A DNA stretch of 64,000 nucleotides. It comes from Anaerobacillus sp. CMMVII (lineage in GTDB: Bacteria; Bacillota; Bacilli; Bacillales; Anaerobacillaceae). The DNA is taken from contig NZ_JACEHK010000002.1 of NCBI RefSeq assembly GCF_025377685.1, positions 310,001 through 374,000 on the forward strand. The letters run 5' to 3'. This document shows, piece by piece, positions 57,811-64,000 of this stretch. Position 1 is the stretch's first letter, and the number at the start of each line of letters is the position of its first letter. The notes under the pieces are model-generated. The model worked only from the letters and a program-made list of their open reading frames with translations, ran no database searches and was not told where the DNA came from. The position numbers were made by a program, and so were the translations under genes.

Positions 57811-58655
57811 ATGTTTAAAAACGAAACGATTGCATTTATAGGTGCTGGTTCAATGGCTGAAGCAATGATTGCTGGTTTATTAAAAAATGAAATTGTCACT
57901 TCTGATCAAATTATCGTAACAAATAAAAGGAATAAACAGCGTAAAAGCGAACTCAAAGAAAAGTACAAAGTAGTAGTTAGTGATGATCTAGATTACGCAG
58001 TAGAGCAATCAAGCATTATCATTCTAGCGATAAAGCCAAAAGATGTTACTTCAGTAACTACAGCACTAAGACAAAAAGTGCAAAACGACCAGGTGATACT
58101 GTCTGTTTTGGCCGGTATTAGTACCCCATTTTTAGAGGAAGAGCTTGGGATTGAAGCGCCTGTCATCAGGGTCATGCCGAATACGTCAAGCATGATTGGA
58201 GAGTCAGCTACTGCCATATCTGGTGGTAAGTATGTAGGAATGCCGCATATTATGTTAGCAAAAAAACTTTTACTAGCGATTGGTGATGTATTTGTCATTC
58301 CTGAAGAGGAAATGGATGTTTTTACAGGTGTAGCTGGGAGTGGTCCAGCCTACTTTTATAAGCTTATTGAGCATTTGCAAAAGCTGGTTGTGACGGGGGG
58401 TTAAATCCAGCGTTAGCAAAAGAGATTGCTGTTCAAACGATTGTTGGGGCTGCAAAAATGTTGGCTGAAACGAGAACTGATCCAGCAACATTACGAGAAA
58501 ATATAACATCCCCGAACGGTACGACAGAAGCTGGACTAAAAGCACTAGACGATGCCGGAGGTTGCACTGCAATAGAAGCTGCTGTCAAAGGTGCAACTCT
58601 TCGTTCAAAAGAACTACGAACCGAGTTTGAGAGCATAACTGTTAGGGAGTTATGA
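57811..58655 (+). CDS. proC: ProC, pyrroline-5-carboxylate reductase (one frameshift)
   Basis: Last step of proline synthesis. Begins MFKNETIAFIGAGSMAEAMI with the Rossmann GAGSMAEA. The frame breaks at AAAA 58379-58382; one added A restores EHLQKAGCDGGLNPALAKEI and the rest (TSPNGTTEAGLKALDDAG) to 58655. Repaired length is about 281 residues. ATG at 57811 follows TAGGAGAGTG. Confidence 0.92.
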
Positions 58656-58757
58656 GTGTTGAGTTTTGAGTTAGTGAAAGTAGTGCTTCGAAGTCCTTCG
58701 GGGTTTGCTTCGGAGCTTTACTAAAAAATCACTCAAAACTCTTCACTCAAAACTCTA
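58656..58757. repeat. Inverted heptamer satellite between convergent genes
   Basis: GTGTTGAGTTTTGAGTTAGTG at the left and ACTCAAAACTCTTCACTCAA at the right flank CTTCGAAGTCC. It can fold back on itself and may serve as terminator for proC. Confidence 0.65.
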
Positions 58758-59309
58758 CACTTCCTTTATCCATTCCTCTTTTAGCATCCCGTAGACGATG
58801 TGGTCAACATAGTGATCGTAAAGCCACTCACCGTTACGAATTTTCCCTTCATTTGTAAAATTGAGTCTTTCTGGGATTGCTCTACTTTTAAAATTACCCT
58901 CTGCAGCGCGAATATCAACTCGATTTAGTTTAAGGTCATTAAAGGCATAACTAATTAATGATTTGGTAACTTTCGTCATAATTCCCTTTCCTTGATACTC
59001 GTGACCAAGCCAATAGCCGATATAGGCAATTTTGTTTGACCAATCAAGCTCATTAAAACCGACAACCCCGACAATGTTCCCTTTGTGTAAAATGACAGTG
59101 TTTAAGCCTTTATTTTCAGCATAATTTTTTAAACAAAATTTAATAAATTCTCTAGTATCTTCAACTTTCGTTGTTTGATCTAACCATGGAAGCCATTCTC
59201 TTAAATAGGAGCGTGATCTTTCGGTTAACTTAAATAGTTCTTGGTCATCTAGTAAGCTAATTAATCTAATCGCAATGTCATCGTCAATTTTGTGTACAAA
59301 CATTTCCAT
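58755..59309 (-). CDS. GNAT acetyltransferase, RimJ/RimL-like
   Basis: 184 residues. GNAT pattern: an N-terminal TKVEDTREFIKFCLKN, then VGFNELDWSNKIAYIGYWLG, acetyl-CoA loop YQGKGIMTKV, and a C-terminal NRVDIRAAEGNFKSRAIPER. It resembles ribosomal-protein N-acetyltransferases (RimL/YdaF type). The target is unknown. Divergent from the TetR gene. Confidence 0.88.
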   Translation of the reverse strand: MEMFVHKIDDDIAIRLISLLDDQELFKLTERSRSYLREWLPWLDQTTKVEDTREFIKFCLKNYAENKGLNTVILHKGNIVGVVGFNELDWSNKIAYIGYWLGHEYQGKGIMTKVTKSLISYAFNDLKLNRVDIRAAEGNFKSRAIPERLNFTNEGKIRNGEWLYDHYVDHIVYGMLKEEWIKEV

Positions 59310-59395
59310 TCCCCCTTTAAGTTTTTATGTAGAGTAACACACAATGGTATGTAGTGCATTAAAATATTTTCAAACTAGTGGATATTATGACAGTG

Positions 59396-59440
59396 TTGTC
59401 ATATAATTTAAATATGACAACACTGTCATATAGTCCGTGC
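59396..59440. promoter_or_regulatory. Tandem palindromic operator for the TetR gene
   Basis: Two identical-type palindromes, ATGACAGTGTTGTCAT (59397-59412) and its inverse form ATGACAACACTGTCAT (59424-59439), together a 45-bp inverted repeat. A TATAAT lies at 59412-59417 between them. It is the likely binding site of the TetR protein encoded at 59635. Confidence 0.7.
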
Positions 59441-59458
59441 GCACCGGTACTTGCGTTT

Positions 59459-59619
59459 ATTTTAAAAGATAAGTATAAAATTTCGTCTTAAAAAATGTCT
59501 AGCTTCAGTGCCCAGCCCCTCGAGGTCAAATAACCTTCCAGTTAAAAAGTGAAAAAACCACTTTTTACTGGAAGAACATTTGCTTGTCGGGGCTAAATGA
59601 GCGCTTGCGCTTTTCTTAG
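59459..59619. repeat. Family B repeat, copy 4, in the TetR leader
   Basis: AAAAGATAAGTATAAAATT, GTCTAGCTTCAGTGCCCAGC, CCCTCGAGGTCAAATAACC, and an end GAGCGCTTGCGCTTTTCTTA. It lies between the promoter-operator region and the TetR start and would be transcribed as a 5' hairpin. It accounts for half of the 325-bp gap. Confidence 0.88.
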
Positions 59620-59634
59620 GAAGGAAGGATTGTC

Positions 59635-60270
59635 TTGCCAACACAAACATTTTTTAATTTACCTGTAGATAAGCGAGAGCGAATTACAAGTGCTGCTATC
59701 AGTGAATTTGCTGCTAATTCTCTTAATCAAGCCAGTATTGCTAGAATTATTGAAGCCTCGGGCATTTCGCGTGGCAGTTTTTATCAATATTTCACAGATA
59801 TTAAGGATCTTTATAAGTACATCTTTGAAAAAGTAGGTCAAGAAAAGCTCGTCTATATATATGAAGTTGTTGGGAAAATTGAAGAATTGAATACTTTTGT
59901 GTTCATGAAAGAGATCTATAAAGCTGGAATTCGCTTTGCAAGTGATCATCCGAAATTAGCTCAAATGGGAAATAAGTTTTATAAGGAAGAAACGAGTGTC
60001 AAAAATGAAATCATGGAAGATATTGTTGAAAAGTCTCAGCAATTTTATGAAGGTTTATTAATAAAAGGCATTGAGAAAGGAGACGTGGATCCAAATATCG
60101 ATGTCAAAATCGCCTCAAAGTTATTTTATACGATGAACCTAGCTGTCGTAGACAATTTTTTAGCTAAGACAGAACACGAGCACTTTCTTGATGATGTCGA
60201 AGCTTATTTACAGGAAGTAGACAAAATGCTTTACATGCTAGAGCATGGGCTAAAAAAGAAAGACTACTAA
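59635..60270 (+). CDS. TetR/AcrR-family transcriptional regulator
   Basis: 211 residues. HTH: ISEFAANSLNQASIARIIEA-SGISRGSFYQYF near residue 20-45. TTG start after AAGGAAGGA. It leads directly into an ABC exporter (4-bp to about 20-bp gap), so it likely represses its own operon through the palindromes at 59396-59440. Confidence 0.9.
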   Translation: MPTQTFFNLPVDKRERITSAAISEFAANSLNQASIARIIEASGISRGSFYQYFTDIKDLYKYIFEKVGQEKLVYIYEVVGKIEELNTFVFMKEIYKAGIRFASDHPKLAQMGNKFYKEETSVKNEIMEDIVEKSQQFYEGLLIKGIEKGDVDPNIDVKIASKLFYTMNLAVVDNFLAKTEHEHFLDDVEAYLQEVDKMLYMLEHGLKKKDY

Positions 60271-60289
60271 CCTAATGGGGGAATTTAGA

Positions 60290-61143
60290 ATGTTCCAAGT
60301 AAAAGATTTAAGCTTTAAGTACCCAAAAAATAAAGAAAATACAATTGAAAAGATTAGTTTTGAAATTAAAGAGGGGGAAGTGTTTGGATTATTAGGACCA
60401 AGTGGTGTTGGCAAAAGTACGACGCAAAAAATTCTAATTAAACTGTTAACAAATTATCAGGGAGAGGTGCTTTACAAAGGCCAAGATCTTACTTCATATG
60501 GAAAAGAATTTTATCAGGAGATTGGCGTTGGGTTTGAGATGCCTGTTCATTTCTCTAAACTTACGGCAAATGAAAATTTAACATTCTTTAAAAAATTATA
60601 CAAAACAAGTGCTAATACAGATGAACTTCTACAACAAGTTGGGTTATACGAAGATCGTAATAAACTTGTAAATGAGTTTTCAAAAGGAATGAAGGCAAGG
60701 TTAAATTTTGTAAGAGCATTAATAAATAAGCCTAAAATCCTTTTTTTAGATGAGCCAACAAATGGACTTGATCCAAAAAATGCGAGGACGATTAAAGCAA
60801 TCATTAAACAATTCCAAGAAGAAGGCGGAACTGTTTTACTAACGACCCATTTAATGAATGATGTTGATGAGCTTTGTGATCGAGTTGCGTTTATGGCTAA
60901 TGGGAAAATTGCGGAAATCGATACACCGAAAATTTAAAGTTAAAACATGGAGATCGTAGAGTAGAAGTAGAATATAAGGAAAATAAAGATGTTGCCAAGA
61001 GGTCCTTTGATTTAGATGGAATCAGCACGAGTGATGAATTTATGGAAATTGTCAAAAAGCGAGAGATCATCACAATTCACAGTAAAGAAACAACCCTTGA
61101 TGATATTTTCATAAAAGTGACTGGGGTGGAGAATAATGAGTAA
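60290..61143 (+). CDS. ABC exporter ATPase subunit (one frameshift)
   Basis: Walker A GPSGVGKST, signature FSKGMKARLNF, Walker B ILFLDEPTNGLDP, H-loop TTHLM. The frame stops early at 60937; one added A in AAAA 60929-60932 restores PKNLKLKHGDRRVEVEYKEN to 61143. About 284 residues. ATG at 60290 is preceded by GGGGGA. The stop overlaps the first permease start at 61136. Confidence 0.92.
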
Positions 61144-61861
61144 CTTTCTCATTTTATTCGGTGGAGAACTCCAGCGAATGAAAAAGTATCACATATTAGG
61201 TGCTAGCTTCATCATCGCCTTCCTATGGATCGGGGTTTTACACTTAACAGAAATTCAAAATGTTAGTACTATTTTTCCGTTACTATTATTCTTAGATGCT
61301 ACGTCAATGTCAATTTTAATGATTGGCGTGACGATGTTTTTTGAGAAACAAGAAGGAAGTATGAAAAGCTTGCTAGTTTCACCAATCCATAAACTAGAAT
61401 ATATTGCAGCAAAAACAAGTGCAAACATCGTTTCAAATCTAATTACCTTAGGTATTTTGTATGCGTATGCTTTATTCTTTAAAGATCTGGATCTAAACAT
61501 TATATGGCTTATTTTTGCAGTTATTTTCGTTTCCTTTTTTCATTCTTTATTAGGGTTCTTGTTTACGTATTATTCCAAAGATTTTACAGATTTACTGATG
61601 GCGATGATGAAGTATGCTTTTGTCTTTATCATACCGGTATTACTCGAACAAGTCGGCTTAATAACGAATGATTTCTTTGTAAAACTATTGTATGCAATTC
61701 CCACGAAGGCTTCGATGATCTTACTAAATGCTTCAATTGGGGCAGTTGAGACATGGGAGATTGTTCTTTCTATTATCTATTTGTTTGTCATTTCTAGTGG
61801 AGTATTGATTGTTGTTTTAAAAAAGCACGATGAATTTGCTCTAAAAGAAAGTGGTGTATAA
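61136..61861 (+). CDS. ABC transporter permease 1 (fluoroquinolone-export type)
   Basis: 241 residues, six membrane helices. The segment MKSLLVSPIHKLEYIAAKTS and KDFTDLLMAMMKYAFVFIIP match ABC-2 type permeases. In mycobacteria the three-gene set with this layout exports fluoroquinolones; for this protein the substrate is unknown. Its start overlaps the upstream stop by 8 bp. Confidence 0.82.
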   Translation: MSNFLILFGGELQRMKKYHILGASFIIAFLWIGVLHLTEIQNVSTIFPLLLFLDATSMSILMIGVTMFFEKQEGSMKSLLVSPIHKLEYIAAKTSANIVSNLITLGILYAYALFFKDLDLNIIWLIFAVIFVSFFHSLLGFLFTYYSKDFTDLLMAMMKYAFVFIIPVLLEQVGLITNDFFVKLLYAIPTKASMILLNASIGAVETWEIVLSIIYLFVISSGVLIVVLKKHDEFALKESGV

Positions 61862-61862
61862 C

Positions 61863-62585
61863 ATGTACAAAAGCTTTTTAACTAGTGAATGGAAAAAATG
61901 GCTAAGGGACCCGCTTTTGAAATTTATGGTGTTTTACCCGATTTTATTTGGAGTTATTGGTCGCTATGTTTTACCGCTGATTGCGGAAAATACAGGATTT
62001 AGTATTGAGTATTTTGCTGATTTAATCATCGTTATCCTAGTTCTTTTAGTCCCACATGTCTACGGAGCTCTGATAGGGTTTTCTATTTTAGATGATCGAG
62101 ATGATCACATCCTAACATCGATCCATGTTACACCATTAGGCATTCATCAATTTCTTTCATTTCGAATAACAGTTGTTCTACTCCTCTCGTTTGTAGCTAC
62201 CGCCTATGTCATTTGGTTTTCGAATATTGCAGATTTAAGTATCGCAAATATCTTGATGATTTCATTATTAGTTTCATTAGCAGCACCAATGACCGGTCTT
62301 TTTATCAACGCCCTGGCCAAAAATAAAATTGAAGGATTTGCGGTGATGAAAGGCTCTGGAATGATCATCATTTTTCCAATCGTGTCATTGTTTTTTCTTG
62401 ATAAGAAAGAATTGCTTTTTTCATTTGCCCCTGGTTTTTGGCCAGCAAAGGCAATTAGTAGTCTGATCCGCGGAGAAGAGATTATGCTTCTTACGTTTAG
62501 TCAATATTATCTGATCGGTTTCGTCTATATCCTTTTATTAAATTTCATTGTCTACAAAATATTTCTCTCAAAAGTAAAAGTATAA
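61863..62585 (+). CDS. ABC transporter permease 2
   Basis: 240 residues, six membrane helices (VFYPILFGVIGRYVLPLIAE). The ATG at 61863 follows AAGTGGTG; an in-frame GTG at 61851 is the alternative. Second half of the pair with the permease at 61136 and the ATPase, a two-permease ABC-2 exporter. Confidence 0.82.
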   Translation: MYKSFLTSEWKKWLRDPLLKFMVFYPILFGVIGRYVLPLIAENTGFSIEYFADLIIVILVLLVPHVYGALIGFSILDDRDDHILTSIHVTPLGIHQFLSFRITVVLLLSFVATAYVIWFSNIADLSIANILMISLLVSLAAPMTGLFINALAKNKIEGFAVMKGSGMIIIFPIVSLFFLDKKELLFSFAPGFWPAKAISSLIRGEEIMLLTFSQYYLIGFVYILLLNFIVYKIFLSKVKV

Positions 62586-62606
62586 TGGACTAAAAAAAAT
62601 TATAAG

Positions 62607-62645
62607 GAAAGCGCATGTAATTATTCATTACATGCGCTTTCTTGT
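62607..62645 (+). terminator. Terminator of the TetR-ABC operon
   Basis: Perfect 15-bp stem GAAAGCGCATGTAAT / ATTACATGCGCTTTC with a five-base loop, then TTGTT. Confidence 0.88.
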
Positions 62646-62725
62646 TAAAAAGTTATACTTTTCTGAGAAGTTAGTATATTATTTTAGTAGATTTATTAAA
62701 TCCGAGAAGGATGTGCAATTCCTAT

Positions 62726-64000
62726 ATGAGCGGTATTGAAACATTTCTAATAAATATATTTTTTATCAGTGTATTCCTGTTACTCGTACCGTTACTTATA
62801 GAAAGATCGCCTAAGCTACTTTCAGTAACTCAGAAAAAAACGATCGTAACAGTTTCTGCTGGCTTAGGAATTATTAGTTGCATGGTATTTCCGATTACCA
62901 TTCTTGAGGGATTTTTCTTTGATTTAAGGTGGATTCCTGCTATTGTGGGTGGTTTATACGGAGGGGTCCCAGCAAGTATTATTCTAATTGCAATTACGTT
63001 AGCTTTTAGGATTTTGATTGGTGGAGGAGGTATATATCCGACAATCATTATGGGTGTAGTTGTCTTAGTATTTCTCATAATTCTAACGAAGACTTTTAAT
63101 GAGTCCTCAAGGAAGAAAAAATTGATTATTGGAAGTTGTTTTTCGTTAGTTATAGGCATAGTAGTTTTAGTGGTACTAAATTCTTTATTTTATATTTCAA
63201 TAAGTCCATCGTTAATTTTAGTGTATTTAATTTTAACACCATCTACTACCTTACTCGTAATTTACATAATAGAGGTGATCCACGAAACGATTATCCTAAA
63301 TGAAAAATTGATAAAGGCTGAAAAAATGGAGGTTGTAAGTCACTTGGCTTCTTCCATCTCTCATGAGGTTCGGAATCCTTTAGCTGTAGTGCGAGGCTTT
63401 CTACAAATGATGGAACAGATGAACGTGTCTGACGAAAAAAGAGCTGAATTTTTAAAGATATCGATAGCTGAGATCGATCGAGCAAACGATATTATTAGAA
63501 ATTACCTAACCTTTGCAAAGCCTTCATTAGAAAATATTGAAATAATGGATATAAGAGAAGAATTAGAGAAAGTTGTAAATATGATTTCACCGTTGGCTAA
63601 CATGAACTGCGTTGAACTAAAAGGTAAGATTGATCAATCTTATTTCATTAAAGGAGAACCACAACTAATTCAACAATGTTTACTAAACATTACAAAAAAC
63701 TGCTTAGAAGCCATGCCTGATGGCGGAACACTTTCTATTAAAACTTCACAGGTTCATAAGGAACTTAGAATTGAAATAACTGATAGTGGGCAAGGAATGA
63801 CTGAGGAGCAACTCTCTCGAATAGGAGAACCATACTTTACAACGAAGGGCCGTGAGGGAACAGGCCTCGGTATGATGACAGCAATACAAATTATAAAAAT
63901 GATGAAGGGCAGGATAAATGTTAAAAGTAAACTGAAAAAAGGAACTACTTTCTATATATTTTTACCTTTAGTAGATAAAGAATTTAGTGAAGTAGCAGCA
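62726..64000 (+). CDS. KinB-like membrane sensor histidine kinase (3' end outside window)
   Basis: Open to the last base. About 425 residues are visible: five to six N-terminal membrane helices with the 5TM-LYT pattern (IPAIVGGLYGGVPASIILIA, RILIGGGGIYPTIIMG), then HisKA with the phospho-His in ISHEVRNPLAVVRGF, and HATPase motifs NITKNCLEAM, DSGQGMTEEQL, GTGLGM. This is the KinB layout (membrane kinase of the Spo0 phosphorelay). A start at 62711 is also in frame; I prefer 62726. No response regulator is seen before the edge. Confidence 0.88.
   Translation, partial: MSGIETFLINIFFISVFLLLVPLLIERSPKLLSVTQKKTIVTVSAGLGIISCMVFPITILEGFFFDLRWIPAIVGGLYGGVPASIILIAITLAFRILIGGGGIYPTIIMGVVVLVFLIILTKTFNESSRKKKLIIGSCFSLVIGIVVLVVLNSLFYISISPSLILVYLILTPSTTLLVIYIIEVIHETIILNEKLIKAEKMEVVSHLASSISHEVRNPLAVVRGFLQMMEQMNVSDEKRAEFLKISIAEIDRANDIIRNYLTFAKPSLENIEIMDIREELEKVVNMISPLANMNCVELKGKIDQSYFIKGEPQLIQQCLLNITKNCLEAMPDGGTLSIKTSQVHKELRIEITDSGQGMTEEQLSRIGEPYFTTKGREGTGLGMMTAIQIIKMMKGRINVKSKLKKGTTFYIFLPLVDKEFSEVAA

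Noticed and set aside
3329-60937. Programmed ribosomal frameshifting as the cause of broken genes
   Set aside because: No common slippery heptamer, stem-loop or internal Shine-Dalgarno follows the breaks, and 21 such events in one window affecting unrelated enzymes would be unheard of.
62830-63159. Minus-strand 109-codon frame
   Set aside because: Shadow of the membrane domain of the KinB-like kinase that runs off the window's end.

Overview
This window is an AT-rich stretch of a low-GC, endospore-forming Bacillaceae chromosome. The case rests on AAGGAGG-type ribosome binding sites, a leucine T-box in front of leuS, an ECF sigma/anti-sigma pair, spore-type small proteins, sporulation-type sensor kinases, and many neighbours shared with the Bacillus subtilis 'yt' region (ytoA, ytpA, ytpB, ytiB, ytqA/ytqB, leuS, yttB, ytfP, ytgP, ytzE, ytjP, ytkP, ytlP, amyX, ytmP, ytzH, trmB, ytnP). 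An alkaliphilic Bacillaceae lineage such as Anaerobacillus is a guess from gene content, not a demonstrated assignment. There are no rRNA or tRNA genes, no CRISPR array and no prophage.

Layout. 1-4920: glycogen genes glgD (partial), glgA and glgP, ending in a terminator and a 52-bp tandem repeat. 5.3-13.3 kb: a possible GerP-type small protein, gamma and beta carbonic anhydrases, the YtpA/YtpB lipid pair, speD, a YjcZ-like small membrane protein, the MnmL/MnmM tRNA wobble-modification pair and threonine aldolase. 13.6-19.8 kb: an MFS transporter, T-box-controlled leuS, and an ECF sigma factor with its anti-sigma factor behind a good autoregulatory promoter. 19.9-32.8 kb: ytfP, a SurA-like lipoprotein, a degenerate HD-GYP protein, murJ/ytgP, two SEDS (FtsW/RodA) genes flanking a PAS sensor kinase, a ProC-like protein and an RsuA-type pseudouridine synthase. 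33.3-45.4 kb: ytzE, pepV, an MFS gene, a MoxR-DUF58-DUF4129 operon, a PP2C-like gene, a HIT gene, ytkP, ytlP and a CidA/CidB pair. 46-58.7 kb: a NERD protein, an orphan HicB-like gene, a small membrane protein hidden by a frameshift, pullulanase, ytmP, ytzH, an RDD protein, an unrecognised gene, trmB, ytnP, a TnpB element and proC. 58.7-64 kb: a GNAT acetyltransferase, a TetR regulator with palindromic operators and an ABC exporter, and the 5' part of a KinB-like kinase running off the end.

Two window-wide patterns matter most. First, at least 21 points in 15 genes carry a one-base deletion in an A or T run; one added base restores a full-length protein every time. This looks like systematic homopolymer error in the assembly, so the broken genes are annotated here as whole genes. 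Second, nearly every long intergenic gap is filled by copies of three unrelated non-coding repeat families (A: about 80-200 bp with AGGCTCTTTTCGTAAA-like ends and internal hairpins; B: about 160-250 bp, a long imperfect stem ending in GCGCTTGCGCTTTTCTTA; C: about 100 bp with GTGAATTTCAT-like ends), plus AGAGTTT-type heptamer satellites. They are the best candidates for undescribed mobile or regulatory DNA here.
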